Made by a program: the position numbers and the translations under genes | The notes under the pieces: model-generated | Databases searched by the model: none | Told to the model about the DNA's origin: nothing | What the model saw: the letters and a program-made list of their open reading frames with translations, nothing else | Source of the DNA: a virus | DNA: 59,803 nt | Virus record (IMG/VR): IMGVR_UViG_3300008261_000020 | Span: 1 to 59,803 of that record | Reading direction: 5' to 3' (one strand) | In this document: in pieces, positions 1 to 8,192 of the stretch | How the letters are laid out: every line of letters starts with the position of its first letter | How positions within the stretch are numbered: position 1 is the first letter of the stretch

Positions 1-37
1 ATATATTATTATTATTCTATAGAATATAAAGTAAAAT

Positions 38-98
38 AAAAATCGACATAATCGACAGCAAGTTAACAATCAATTACTTAGGTGACATAAAATCGACA
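38..98. repeat. AATCGAC repeat cluster upstream of the primase-helicase gene
   Basis: AATCGACATAATCGACAG at 41-58 is followed by another AATCGAC at 91-97, just before the ATG at 104. The same word, in the same setting (an AGTAAA stretch before it and an AAGTTA-like stretch after it), occurs at 51074-51084 and 51124-51134. The repeats could be binding sites for a replication initiator or transcription regulator. No TAnnTTTG box is visible here. The function is inference; the repetition is seen directly. Confidence 0.5.
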
Positions 99-103
99 CA
101 GCC

Positions 104-2509
104 ATGACGAATTTCGACATAACAATATTTCAAAACATCAAGGAGACAGAGACCCCGTTCTTCAGAGACGTGCGTGTGATACTTGATAGGATAAAGGAGG
201 GGGCTACCAAGGAACTTGTAAAGAAGATTAGACTTGAGAAGAGGAAGCCCGAGCGTAATGAACTTAAGAAGCAGTTGCCCGCCATCTGTTTCAGTGGTAA
301 GTTCAATAAGAGAACAGACTCGGCAATCACCGAGCATAGCGGACTCATTTGCTTGGACTTCGATGGGTATACCAAACAGAAGGAGCTACTACAAGACAAG
401 GAGAACCTAAGCAAGAACAAGTACGTGTTCTCAGTCTTCATCTCCCCTTCGGGTAATGGGTTAAAAGTATTGGTCAAGATACCCGCAGATGCAGACAACC
501 ACGTGAACTACTTTAATAGCTTAGAAAAGTACTTTAATTCGCCTTACTTTGATAAGACGAGTAAGAATATTAGCCGAGTATGTTACGAGTCGTATGACCC
601 TCTAATACACGTTAACGAGAACTCATCAGTTTGGGACCTGATTGAGGAGGCTGAGTACACAGAGGTGAACAAGAACAGAGACCAAGCTACTATACCAATC
701 ACTGATGAGAATAAGATAGTCGAGATACTTGTAAAGTGGTGGCAAAAGAAATACCCAATGAGTGAGGGTCAGCGAAATCAAAATGCTTTCATCCTCGCCA
801 TGGCATTCAATGACTTTGGAATTAACAAGAGCCTTGCATCGTATGTGTTAAATCAATTTGCTACTGATGACTTCACACTAAGGGAGATTCAGACAACGAT
901 TGACTCAGCGTACAAGCACACTGCTAACTTCGGTACCAAGTACTACGAAGACGAGGAGAGGGTAAATCAAATCAAAGCAAAGCTAAGAAGAGGTGTATCA
1001 AAAAAAGAGATTCGCTACCAACTGCAAGACTCCAACTTGGATAGCGACACGATAGACGCAGTGCTGTCTAAGGTGGAGGAGGAGAACGCAAAGCAAACCT
1101 TTTGGAATAAGAACGACAAGGGTATTATAAAGGTTATACATATTCAGTTCAAGCAGTTCTTGGAGGATAGCGGATTTTATAAGTACTGCCCCGAGGGTGG
1201 GAAGAACTATGTGTTCGTCAAAGTGACGAACAACTTGATTGACCACACGTCAGAGAAAGAGATTAAGGACTTCGTGCTGAATCACTTGCTTGAACTTGAT
1301 GACATTGCCGTATACAATTACTTTGCAGACAACACACGATTCTTTAAAGAGGAGTTCTTATCAATGCTATCAACGATTGACATCTACTTCATCGAGGACA
1401 CCAAGGAGTCTGCCTACCTGTACTACAGGAATTGTGCGGTCAAGATAACAATGGACGAGGTGGTTCCGATAGACTACTTGGACTTGGGAGGTTACGTGTG
1501 GAAAGACCACGTGATAGATAGGAACTTCACTATGTGTCAAGTGACACATAAGTGCGACTTCAAGAAATTTGTTAGGAATATTTGCGGTGATGATGACAGC
1601 AGGGTTAAAGCTATGGAGAGCACGCTTGGATTTCTTCAGCACGGATACAAGAACCTATCCTTCTGTCCTGCAGTCATCCTTAATGACGAGGTCATTAGCG
1701 ACAACCCTGAGGGTGGCACGGGAAAGGGACTATTCATGAACGCACTAAGTAATATGAAGAAACTTGTGGTGATAGATGGTAAGTCATTTACGTTTGAGCG
1801 AAGCTTCGCATATCAGTTGGTGTCAGCAGACACACAGATACTATGCTTCGATGACGTGAAGAAACACTTCGACTTCGAGCGACTCTTCAGCGTAGTCACT
1901 GAGGGTCTGACCCTCGAGAAGAAGAACAAGGACGCTATCAAGATACCATTCAGCAAGTCTCCTAAGATTGCCATCACTACGAACTATGCCATCAAGGGGT
2001 CGGGCAATTCATTTGCTCGTAGGAAATGGGAACTTGAACTACACCAATACTACTCGAAGGCGTACACGCCACTCGATGAGTTTGGTAAGTTGATGTTCGG
2101 GGATTGGAGCGATGATGATTGGTGTGAGTTTGATAACTACATGATAGGTTGTCTGAAGAGTTACCTGAGCACAGGTCTTGTCAAGAGTAAGTTCGTTAAC
2201 CTTAAGATTCGTCAGTTGTCAGCAGAGACTTGTCACGACTTTATTGAGTGGTGTGGATTGGTTGATGGTCAGCCAAGGAACACAAGCCTTGAGGTTGGTG
2301 CGAGGTTGTACAAACAAGACTTGTACTTTGATTTCATCAGCGAGTACCCTGACTACGGACCAAAGGCTAAGATGACAATAAGCAGAACAAGATTCTACAA
2401 GTGGTTAATATCTTATGCTATGTTCAAAGAGGGAACAATACCCGAGGAAGGAAGAGACTTGCAAGGAAGATGGATAATTATTCATAAGAAAAAAGATACC
2501 GATGATTGA
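104..2509 (+). CDS. primase-helicase (VirE_N/BT4734-like N-terminus, SF3/D5-like helicase C-terminus)
   Basis: An 801-residue replication protein. The N-terminal third has the layout of the VirE_N/BT4734-like primase family: CLDFD near residue 83, SPSGNGLK near 114 and SRVCYESYDP near 160. A helical PriCT-like linker follows (about 205-285). The C-terminal half has an ATPase core with a Walker A-like PEGGTGKG (about 535) and a Walker B-like ILCFDD (about 580), then ITTNYAIKGSG, as in SF3/D5-type phage helicases. It probably primes and unwinds phage DNA. The next gene overlaps its end by 8 nt, so the two are probably co-translated. No DNA polymerase gene was found, so it presumably feeds a host replisome. 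The ATG at 104 follows the AATCGAC repeats and gives the full family N-terminus. Confidence 0.85.
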   Translation: MTNFDITIFQNIKETETPFFRDVRVILDRIKEGATKELVKKIRLEKRKPERNELKKQLPAICFSGKFNKRTDSAITEHSGLICLDFDGYTKQKELLQDKENLSKNKYVFSVFISPSGNGLKVLVKIPADADNHVNYFNSLEKYFNSPYFDKTSKNISRVCYESYDPLIHVNENSSVWDLIEEAEYTEVNKNRDQATIPITDENKIVEILVKWWQKKYPMSEGQRNQNAFILAMAFNDFGINKSLASYVLNQFATDDFTLREIQTTIDSAYKHTANFGTKYYEDEERVNQIKAKLRRGVSKKEIRYQLQDSNLDSDTIDAVLSKVEEENAKQTFWNKNDKGIIKVIHIQFKQFLEDSGFYKYCPEGGKNYVFVKVTNNLIDHTSEKEIKDFVLNHLLELDDIAVYNYFADNTRFFKEEFLSMLSTIDIYFIEDTKESAYLYYRNCAVKITMDEVVPIDYLDLGGYVWKDHVIDRNFTMCQVTHKCDFKKFVRNICGDDDSRVKAMESTLGFLQHGYKNLSFCPAVILNDEVISDNPEGGTGKGLFMNALSNMKKLVVIDGKSFTFERSFAYQLVSADTQILCFDDVKKHFDFERLFSVVTEGLTLEKKNKDAIKIPFSKSPKIAITTNYAIKGSGNSFARRKWELELHQYYSKAYTPLDEFGKLMFGDWSDDDWCEFDNYMIGCLKSYLSTGLVKSKFVNLKIRQLSAETCHDFIEWCGLVDGQPRNTSLEVGARLYKQDLYFDFISEYPDYGPKAKMTISRTRFYKWLISYAMFKEGTIPEEGRDLQGRWIIIHKKKDTDD

Positions 2510-3932
2510 AAGAATACCGGGATATAGTAATGAGGATATGGTTGAATACTGCGAGACTCTTAAGAGGATTATACTATCCACTAAGGAGGTCAAGGTGGGC
2601 AGGGGTAAAGCCATTGAAACAATAAAAGTATCCAAATATGGAAACGACCCTGATGTTGTAAAGAATATTTTAGATAGTTGCGAATATTATAAATCACCTA
2701 AGATGGAGTTCAGAGATTATCAGATTGATATAATAAAGAAAGGTAAGAAGCTATTGCTTCAACACCGATTCCTATACCTTGCCATGGAGGTGAGGACGGG
2801 TAAAACCCTGACAAGCCTTGGAATATTAGACGGGATTGAGTTGGAGCATGTCTTGTTTGTTACAAAGAAGAAAGCCATCGGAAGTATCGAAGATGATTAT
2901 GAGATGCTCAAACCTTCTTATCAGTTGACCGTAATCAATTATGAAAGCCTTCACATTGTAATGAATGACCAAGTATGGGACGCTGTTATCTTGGACGAGG
3001 CTCATTCATTGGGAGCGTTTGCTAAGCCAAGTGCAAGGGCTGAACTTGTAAGAGATATTCTATGGAACGTAAACCCATTTGTTATTCTACTGAGTGGTAC
3101 ACCAACACCCGAGAGTTATTCTCAGATGTACCATCAGGTATATGGCATCAGGAACAATCCGTTCAGAGAGTTCAGAAGCTTCTACAAGTTTGCCGAGAAG
3201 CACGTAAAGGTTAAGCAGAAGAAAATAAATGGGCTGTACATGAACGACTACAGCAAGGGACTTGATAGTATCATTGAGGCTATGGCTCCTTATACCATCA
3301 GCTACACGCAACAAGAAGCGGGGTTCGTAACTAAAACAATTGAGGAGGTTATTGAGGTAGAGCTAAAGCCAAGCACCATTCAGCTTATAAACAGACTGAA
3401 GAAAGACTTAGTTGTGGAAGGTAAGAACGAGGTGATACTTGCGGACACCCCCGCAAAGTTGATGATGAAGGTGCATCAGTTGTGTAGCGGAACGATTAAG
3501 TTTGAGAGTGGTAATAGCATGGTGCTTGACACCACCAAGGCAGACTTTATTAAGGAGCACTTTGCAGGTTGTAAGATTGGAATCTTTTATAAGTTCAAAG
3601 AAGAACTTGAAGCACTTCGTCAAGTATTTGGTACAGAAAACTTGACAACTGAGCTTAGTGTCTTTGAAGACACTGACAAGAACATAGCACTACAGATTGT
3701 GTCAGGTAGGGAAGGCATCAGCCTGAAGCAAGCCGACTACCTTGTATACTACAACATTGACTTCAGTGCTACAAGTTATTGGCAAAGCAAGGACAGAATG
3801 ACTACAAAAGATAGACAATTTAACCAAGTTTTTTGGATATTTGCAAAGGATGGAATAGAGTATGACATATATAAAGCAGTAACCAAGAAGAAAGATTATA
3901 CTTTAAAACATTTTGAAAAAACATTTTTATGA
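2502..3932 (+). CDS. SNF2/DEAD-like superfamily 2 helicase
   Basis: A 476-residue SF2 helicase/translocase. After about 70 leading residues, FRDYQIDII (Q-like motif) precedes motif I EVRTGKT (about 95), motif II LDEAH (about 166) and motif III LSGTPTP (about 200). The C-terminal lobe has VSGREGISL and the motif VI-like KDRMTTKDR, where the second Arg of the usual QxxxRxxR is less clear. Phage SNF2-like helicases of this size often sit beside primase genes and are thought to remodel replication or recombination intermediates. The start overlaps the stop of the primase-helicase gene, and the stop overlaps the next ATG. One copy of the 16-bp near-palindrome lies in frame near residue 386 (SVFEDT). 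Confidence 0.85.
   Translation: MIERIPGYSNEDMVEYCETLKRIILSTKEVKVGRGKAIETIKVSKYGNDPDVVKNILDSCEYYKSPKMEFRDYQIDIIKKGKKLLLQHRFLYLAMEVRTGKTLTSLGILDGIELEHVLFVTKKKAIGSIEDDYEMLKPSYQLTVINYESLHIVMNDQVWDAVILDEAHSLGAFAKPSARAELVRDILWNVNPFVILLSGTPTPESYSQMYHQVYGIRNNPFREFRSFYKFAEKHVKVKQKKINGLYMNDYSKGLDSIIEAMAPYTISYTQQEAGFVTKTIEEVIEVELKPSTIQLINRLKKDLVVEGKNEVILADTPAKLMMKVHQLCSGTIKFESGNSMVLDTTKADFIKEHFAGCKIGIFYKFKEELEALRQVFGTENLTTELSVFEDTDKNIALQIVSGREGISLKQADYLVYYNIDFSATSYWQSKDRMTTKDRQFNQVFWIFAKDGIEYDIYKAVTKKKDYTLKHFEKTFL
3658..3673 (+). repeat. 16-bp near-palindrome GTGTCTT-TG-AAGACAC, copy 1
   Basis: GTGTCTTTGAAGACAC lies inside the SF2 helicase gene and encodes VFEDT on the sense strand. Immediate flanks extend the dyad by one pair (A...T). 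It is one of 13 copies in the window. Confidence 0.8.
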
Positions 3933-4240
3933 TTAGATGTGCTTGTGTAAATAGTAAGGACAGACCTAATGCGATACCAAAAGATAAGTGGATTAAGAAG
4001 GGTGAGATATACACCATCGTGTTCGCTATCGTGGTACTACCTCAGAGGGAGCTCGGCTTACAGCTTGATGAGATAACGCTTGATGAGAGTTGTGCACCAT
4101 ACGAATACTTCTTAGCTAATAGGTTTGCGTTTCTTAATGATGACCTATATAAGTTGCAAGAGTTTATAAGGGATTGTGCAAGGGTTAATATGTCCATAAA
4201 AGAATTAATGAAACAATCAAATATTTTAAACCATGCCTGA
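3929..4240 (+). CDS. hypothetical protein
   Basis: 103 residues with an ATGA start/stop overlap with the helicase gene. The N-terminus (IRCACVNSKDRPN, then KGEIYTIV) suggests a small beta-rich fold, followed by a helical C-terminus. I do not recognise a domain. The tight coupling to neighbours and plus-strand coding support a real gene in the early operon. Confidence 0.7.
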   Translation: MIRCACVNSKDRPNAIPKDKWIKKGEIYTIVFAIVVLPQRELGLQLDEITLDESCAPYEYFLANRFAFLNDDLYKLQEFIRDCARVNMSIKELMKQSNILNHA

Positions 4241-4397
4241 TATAACACTATGCCCGGGCAATAATTGCCCACTAAAAGAAACTTGCTATAGGTATAAAGC
4301 TGAACCAAGTGATTATCAATCTTACTTTATTGATACACCATACTATTCAGGGATATGCGAACATTATTGGGAGATAGAAGAATCAAATTCTAATTAA
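4233..4397 (+). CDS. small Cys-rich protein, possible zinc-binding
   Basis: A 54-residue ORF (MPDITLCPGN...). It has four Cys: CPGNNCPLKETC near the N-terminus and IC near residue 42, which could bind one zinc or cluster. Aromatic YYSGICEHYWEIEE ends the protein. It overlaps the previous gene by 8 nt and ends 1 nt before the next ATG, as real genes do here. I recall similar Cys-rich small proteins in Bacteroidota phages, but name no family. Confidence 0.65.
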   Translation: MPDITLCPGNNCPLKETCYRYKAEPSDYQSYFIDTPYYSGICEHYWEIEESNSN

Positions 4398-4398
4398 T

Positions 4399-4494
4399 AT
4401 GATAATAATTTTATTTTTAACTTTAATTTCAGCAATAATACTTGGGTATTATTTAGCAAAACTTCACGAAGGTGATGACCCATTTTTATTTTAA
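4399..4494 (+). CDS. 31-residue single-pass membrane peptide
   Basis: MIIILFLTLISAIILGYYLA forms one hydrophobic segment, followed by a short charged tail ending in DDPFLF. It sits snugly between two coding genes: 1 nt after the previous stop and 4 nt before the next ATG. The size makes it uncertain, but its placement and strongly hydrophobic composition argue for a real membrane peptide. Function unknown. Confidence 0.45.
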   Translation: MIIILFLTLISAIILGYYLAKLHEGDDPFLF

Positions 4495-4498
4495 AACT

Positions 4499-4702
4499 AT
4501 GAAACAACAAACAGCAGTAGAGTTTCTATTATCAGAATTAGATATAGCTAAATTGATTGAAAGAGAAAAGCTAACTATGGCAGCAGAAGTAGTAAGACAA
4601 TCCAAAGCAATGGAGAAAGAGCAAATAGAAAAAGCCTATGTAGATTCCCATATTTACTCACTTGATAGTGAACAATACTATAATTACAAATATGGAAAAT
4701 AA
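4499..4702 (+). CDS. small hypothetical protein (TAVEFL...MEKEQI family)
   Basis: 67 residues from the ATG at 4499. The pattern TAVEFL...L...AxxMEKEQIxxA...YY..xYxK matches a small helical protein common in Bacteroidota phages, of unknown function as far as I know. The following gene is a paralogue with the same pattern, so the pair looks like a tandem duplication. Its stop overlaps the paralogue's start region by 11 nt. Confidence 0.7.
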   Translation: MKQQTAVEFLLSELDIAKLIEREKLTMAAEVVRQSKAMEKEQIEKAYVDSHIYSLDSEQYYNYKYGK

Positions 4703-4892
4703 ACAAACTGCAATACAAGGATTTATAGAAGCATTAACAAGTAATGGTTATGTGATTATCAATCAAACATTGATAGATACTTATTTAGCAATGGAGAAGG
4801 AGCAAATAATAAATGCTCATGATAATGGTAAAAACATATTGCCTCCAAATGAAAATGGACAACAATACTACAATGAAACTTATGACAAATGA
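4692..4892 (+). CDS. small hypothetical protein, paralogue of the preceding gene
   Basis: 66 residues from the ATG at 4692. It shares NKQTAIQGFIEAL, AMEKEQIINAH and the YYNETYDK ending with the preceding protein (QTAVEFLLSEL, AMEKEQIEKAY, YYNYKYGK), so they are tandem paralogues. Mostly helical, no known domain. Four-nucleotide overlap with the next ATG. Confidence 0.7.
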   Translation: MENKQTAIQGFIEALTSNGYVIINQTLIDTYLAMEKEQIINAHDNGKNILPPNENGQQYYNETYDK

Positions 4893-5122
4893 AAAGAGAA
4901 GTACTACTTAGAATAAGAAGGGAGTTTACTGAAAAGGAAAAGTATAACATACTTATGGAAGATTACTTCAATATGATTAGGAAGGTTTCTCACATGGAAG
5001 AGTTGCAACAAAAGTATAACGACCTGCGTGAGCAACATAAGAATCTACAATCAAAGTATACTAAATTAAAAAACAAGTATGAAAAAAAAGATTCATGTGA
5101 ACCAACACAATATCAGGTCTAA
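4889..5122 (+). CDS. coiled-coil hypothetical protein
   Basis: 77 residues, almost wholly charged heptad-like sequence from about residue 12 to 68 (MEELQQKYNDLREQ, then KLKNKYEKK). It probably forms a coiled coil. The ATGA-type overlap with the previous stop and a 44-nt overlap with the next gene are unusual even for this dense cluster; the downstream ATG at 5079 could partly be translated by reinitiation. Confidence 0.65.
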   Translation: MKREVLLRIRREFTEKEKYNILMEDYFNMIRKVSHMEELQQKYNDLREQHKNLQSKYTKLKNKYEKKDSCEPTQYQV

Positions 5123-5315
5123 TAAAACAAAAGGTACAGAGCTACCGGTAATTACAATAAAGCAAGGAAGAACAAACACCTATTGTAATGAGGTTGAAAT
5201 ATTGGGACCATCTAAAGTTGTTTACTCAGGATTTGGATGTGATACCAAGGCGATACTTTCTTGCGGTGCAAGGGTTGTTATAGAAACAGATAGTGAAATT
5301 AAAATAATATCATGA
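5079..5315 (+). CDS. hypothetical protein, conserved in phages
   Basis: 78 residues, beta-rich. KKIHVNQHNIRSN at the start, PVITIKQG, then EVEILGPSKVVYSG and LSCGARVVIETDSEI form a pattern I recall from Bacteroidota phage small proteins without known function. It overlaps the preceding coiled-coil ORF by 44 nt in another frame and the following ATG by 4 nt. Confidence 0.7.
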   Translation: MKKKIHVNQHNIRSNKTKGTELPVITIKQGRTNTYCNEVEILGPSKVVYSGFGCDTKAILSCGARVVIETDSEIKIIS

Positions 5316-5506
5316 TGAGAGACAAGATACTTGACGCACTGATTGAGAAGTATAAAGAGAGAGCTGAGAAGGGTCAGCTTAAATATGGAACGACACTTGA
5401 CAGAGATGACCTACAGCTTTTGGATTGGATTAACCACGCACAAGAAGAAGCAATGGACTACTGTCTATATTTAGAAAAAATAAAACAAATGTTAAAACAT
5501 GAGTAG
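5312..5506 (+). CDS. small helical protein, possibly MazG/dNTP pyrophosphohydrolase-like
   Basis: 64 residues. KGQLKYGTTLDRDDLQLLDWINHAQEEAMDYCLYLEK has the KYG...WxxHxxEExxDxxxYL spacing of phage MazG-like NTP pyrophosphohydrolases, where the acidic EExxD helix binds magnesium. It is shorter than a full MazG module and lacks a second ExxD helix, so catalytic activity is uncertain. ATGA overlap with the preceding gene. Confidence 0.65.
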   Translation: MMRDKILDALIEKYKERAEKGQLKYGTTLDRDDLQLLDWINHAQEEAMDYCLYLEKIKQMLKHE

Positions 5507-5675
5507 ACTTTACGATTGGGTGTTTCACTACAACCATTTTACAGAATTGTGGCATGCTGTCCCAAGAGAAATGTATAACAGGTATTGGGACAATGATGAC
5601 ATTAAAGGTGTACTTAAATCAAAGGATATTAATACACTGATTGAAATAATAACAAAAGGTATAAAGGTTAAATGA
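5499..5675 (+). CDS. hypothetical protein (WVFHYN...PREMYNRYW)
   Basis: A 58-residue ORF beginning MSRLYDWVFHYN. The WVFHYN, ELWHAVPREMYNRYW and VLKSKDINTLIEII segments form a pattern I recall from small conserved phage proteins of unknown role. It overlaps the previous stop by 8 nt and shares ATGA with the next start at 5672, which supports translation. Confidence 0.65.
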   Translation: MSRLYDWVFHYNHFTELWHAVPREMYNRYWDNDDIKGVLKSKDINTLIEIITKGIKVK

Positions 5676-5920
5676 CTGAACAGCAGATACAAAGCAAGAG
5701 GATAAGAGAACTTGAGGCTCAAGGATATTACGTTATTAAACTTGTTAGGACAAACAAGAACGGCATACCTGACCTTATCGCAATCCCAAGGGATAGCGAT
5801 GTGTTGTTCTGCGAAGTTAAAAGACCTGATGGCAGACTATCTAAATTACAAGAGTACAGAATAAAAGAATTAAATCAACATGGAATCAACACAGAAATTT
5901 ATCGAGGAGAAAAAGAGTGA
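5672..5920 (+). CDS. VRR-NUC domain nuclease
   Basis: 82 residues covering one VRR-NUC (PD-(D/E)XK superfamily) domain. Key residues are visible: YVIKLVRTNKNGIPDLIAI (catalytic Asp in GIPDL, about residue 33), FCEVKR (E-x-K, about 48) and LSKLQEYRIKEL (Gln helix, about 59). Stand-alone VRR-NUC proteins of this size are known from phages and may resolve branched DNA. Located between small early genes; the next gene starts 41 nt inside it. Confidence 0.85.
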   Translation: MTEQQIQSKRIRELEAQGYYVIKLVRTNKNGIPDLIAIPRDSDVLFCEVKRPDGRLSKLQEYRIKELNQHGINTEIYRGEKE

Positions 5921-6428
5921 CATAGATACTTTAAAAAATATAATCGAGATGGTAATGTCAGTAGGTTTAATGGAGACCAATAGGAAAAGATGTGTTGTTG
6001 AGGCACGTATGATGTATGCATACATACTAAGAGAGCTCAACTACTCTTTAAGCAGAATAGGAATGTCTCTAAAGAAAGACCACACCACAATAATACACTA
6101 CCTAACTGCCTTTAGAAAACTGCTTGAGACTGACAAGGAACTGCTTAGAAACTATCATAAGTGCAGGGACATGTTCATGGAAGACAGGGACCCTGAGCTT
6201 ATTAAAAAAAGAGATGACCTAAAGAGCGAGGTCTTTAGGTTGAGTACAAAATTAGAGGTGATGATGATAGAGAATAAGAATTTACAAACTGAAATTAAAA
6301 AACTAAAAGAGGAATCAAAGGTGGGTAATAAAAGATTTAACAGAGTAATAAAGTTTATGGAAGAGAACGTACCTATAGGTCACGAATTTATATTTGAAAG
6401 AAAAATAATAAAGATGTTCGATGAATAA
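5880..6428 (+). CDS. DnaA domain IV-like DNA-binding protein with coiled coil
   Basis: 182 residues. Residues about 38-85 (RKRCVVEARMMYAYILREL, then SLSRIGMSLKKDHTTIIHYL) match the DnaA C-terminal DNA-binding domain, including the KDHTTIIHY signature that contacts DnaA boxes. A coiled coil (about 105-150) follows, and there is no AAA+ domain. It may bind the phage origin or act as a replication or transcription regulator. A second such domain is encoded at 57757-58059. The ATG at 5880 gives a 41-nt overlap with the nuclease gene; later in-frame Met codons are possible starts. Confidence 0.8.
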   Translation: MESTQKFIEEKKSDIDTLKNIIEMVMSVGLMETNRKRCVVEARMMYAYILRELNYSLSRIGMSLKKDHTTIIHYLTAFRKLLETDKELLRNYHKCRDMFMEDRDPELIKKRDDLKSEVFRLSTKLEVMMIENKNLQTEIKKLKEESKVGNKRFNRVIKFMEENVPIGHEFIFERKIIKMFDE

Positions 6429-6606
6429 CAAAGAAAAAGAAAGAGCACGCAGAATATCCTTCATGACCGAAGGCTTTCACATATCAATAACTACTATATA
6501 TGAAAACTTAGTAGACAAGGAATATGTTGAAGCAAAGAAGGATATAATTGATTTATTAAGAGACCTACGACAGGTAATAAAAATAATGGAAGACGATGAC
6601 TTTTGA
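6421..6606 (+). CDS. small hypothetical protein
   Basis: 61 residues, helical and charged (MNNKEKERARRISF... ending EDDDF). Overlaps the previous gene by 8 nt and the next by 11 nt. No recognisable domain. Confidence 0.65.
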   Translation: MNNKEKERARRISFMTEGFHISITTIYENLVDKEYVEAKKDIIDLLRDLRQVIKIMEDDDF

Positions 6607-7009
6607 AACAGACCAAGACAAGCTAAGAGAAAAGAAAGCAATCGAAACATTCGTGAATGTGTTCAATGGTTCATTTAAGAAGTTGGACCCGCACGATGTA
6701 GACTACAAGGTGTTCGACAAGGAGAAGAATCTTATAGCATACGTAGAAGTTAAGGGAAGAAACAAAACCATAAGAGATGCGTACCCCTTACCAATATCAG
6801 TAAAGAAACTGATTAAGCTCATAGACAAGAGGCTGACACCCGTAATAATATGGGCATGCGAGGATGGTATTATATATGGAAAGGCTGTTAATCTTGTGGG
6901 TCAAATCAAGTGGGGAGGGAGGGCAACACGTGAAGGTTCCTTTAATGATGTTGAGGTGATGGCTTACTACGACAAGCAAAAAGAGTTCAAGTATGTAAGA
7001 TACCTATAG
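6596..7009 (+). CDS. PD-(D/E)XK-like nuclease fold protein
   Basis: 137 residues. DYKVFDKEKNLIAYVEVKGR (about 37-56) has the D-x(n)-ExK arrangement of PD-(D/E)XK nucleases, followed by helix-rich VKKLIKLID and a beta strand PVIIWA. It resembles phage restriction-endonuclease-like proteins of unknown role. Last gene of the left plus-strand block, overlapping the convergent minus-strand gene by 6 nt. No hairpin terminator was seen at the junction. Confidence 0.7.
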   Translation: MTFETDQDKLREKKAIETFVNVFNGSFKKLDPHDVDYKVFDKEKNLIAYVEVKGRNKTIRDAYPLPISVKKLIKLIDKRLTPVIIWACEDGIIYGKAVNLVGQIKWGGRATREGSFNDVEVMAYYDKQKEFKYVRYL

Positions 7010-7273
7010 GCTACCATCTTGTAGTGGTTGTTCTTTATCCTCTTCAATTCTTCTGTATCTCTGATGCCATAGAGTGTTGCATAGTGCAACACTTTTTTTT
7101 ATTACATCCTCCTCGCTGTCATTCTCCCACAGCAGGTGTATACATTCGTGTATCAATATCTCTAATGCTTTCTTTCCTTTTAGCCTGCTGTCTATATACA
7201 CGGTACCGTTGGAGTCTGCCAAACCCCATGCCTTTTGCTTTCCCAACTTAGTATATTTAACTTTAATTTTCAC
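7004..7273 (-). CDS. putative zinc metallopeptidase (HExxH)
   Basis: About 89 residues. EILIHECIHLLWEND carries an HExxH zinc site, followed by a conserved-looking acidic helix (SEEDVIKKS), as in small SprT/ImmA-like metallopeptidases of phages. The beta strands GTVYIDSRL and the alpha helix before the HExxH fit a minimal gluzincin fold. The start is uncertain: GTG at 7273 (MKIKVKY) or TTG at 7285. It overlaps the upstream gene by a few nucleotides. Confidence 0.65.
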   Translation of the reverse strand: MKIKVKYTKLGKQKAWGLADSNGTVYIDSRLKGKKALEILIHECIHLLWENDSEEDVIKKSVALCNTLWHQRYRRIEEDKEQPLQDGSL

Positions 7274-7451
7274 CCTTGAGTTCAATTAAATCCATGCGTT
7301 CCCAATCGCTTGGCTCTATCTTGGTCTTGCCTCTAACCTTTGCAAGCGCCCTTCTATATATCTCTTCCTTCTTCTGCAGTTCAATTAACTTAGCTAACAA
7401 GTAGGACTCCTGTTGTTCAAGACTCATCTTTTCTAATTTTTTAGGTATCAT
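7263..7451 (-). CDS. small hypothetical protein
   Basis: 62 residues, helical (MIPKKLEKMSLEQQESYLLAK...). Starts inside the end of the exonuclease gene with a 4-nt overlap and ends inside the metallopeptidase-like gene. No domain recognised. Confidence 0.65.
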   Translation of the reverse strand: MIPKKLEKMSLEQQESYLLAKLIELQKKEEIYRRALAKVRGKTKIEPSDWERMDLIELKGEN

Positions 7452-8182
7452 TTAGTATCTATTTTACTTGTAAATTTACCACAATCGTTGCACCTATACT
7501 GAACTCTTGATGAGCCTGAGGCTGTTGTTATCTTTTGGTTTATGACCAAGTAGTCAGAGCCACACTCAGGGCAATTACCTCTGTCTCCACCTATTAAAGC
7601 ACCATAGTGAGTCTTAGCTGCGATGTGATTATTTATTTCTTTAAATACTTTCTCAAGCAAAGTAACATCTTTTTTGCAATAGGCTATCATCTTGCCCATT
7701 GCTTTTTTATCATTATTCAAAACAATCTGTCTCCATAGGTCAAAGTTTGTTTTTATCTTTTGACCTATACCCAAGTAGTCTGCTATGTAGTTTAGTTTAT
7801 TTGAGTTGAACTTAAACTTTCCCCTCGCTATCTTGAGTGTATCTATTACTGTATACCTTGGAAAGACTTCTATCCTGTGGAACAAACACCTTGTCCTAAT
7901 CCAAGCAAGGTCGAACCTATCACCGTTGTGACCAACCATTTCAGATGCTTGGTTTGCCACCTTAATAAATTTCTGAAGCAGTGCCTTGTCTGATTGCTTT
8001 GCATCCCAATGTAGTTCGTGAACCTCCTTTTCTCCCTCCCACTTATAGCAGATACAAATGATAGCCCGTTCCTTTATTATATTAGAATAGTCTATGTTCT
8101 TTTTGTATCCTGCCTCCCAAAAGAAACCAATATTAGGAGAGGTTTCTATGTCGAAAAATAATCTTTTTCTTTTTAAATTCAT
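7448..8182 (-). CDS. DEDD-family 3'-5' exonuclease with C-terminal zinc ribbon
   Basis: 244 residues. FFDIETSPN (Exo I, about 9), GHNGDRFDLAWI (Exo II, about 88) and MIAYCKKDVTLLE (Exo III, about 163) form an RNase H-like 3'-5' exonuclease domain of the DnaQ/DEDDy type. The C-terminal 40 residues hold CPECGS and CNDCGK, a four-Cys zinc ribbon typical of nucleic-acid contact. It has no polymerase domain and no polymerase is encoded elsewhere here, so it may repair ends or proofread in trans. Confidence 0.85.
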   Translation of the reverse strand: MNLKRKRLFFDIETSPNIGFFWEAGYKKNIDYSNIIKERAIICICYKWEGEKEVHELHWDAKQSDKALLQKFIKVANQASEMVGHNGDRFDLAWIRTRCLFHRIEVFPRYTVIDTLKIARGKFKFNSNKLNYIADYLGIGQKIKTNFDLWRQIVLNNDKKAMGKMIAYCKKDVTLLEKVFKEINNHIAAKTHYGALIGGDRGNCPECGSDYLVINQKITTASGSSRVQYRCNDCGKFTSKIDTK

Positions 8183-8192
8183 TTTGTTGAAT

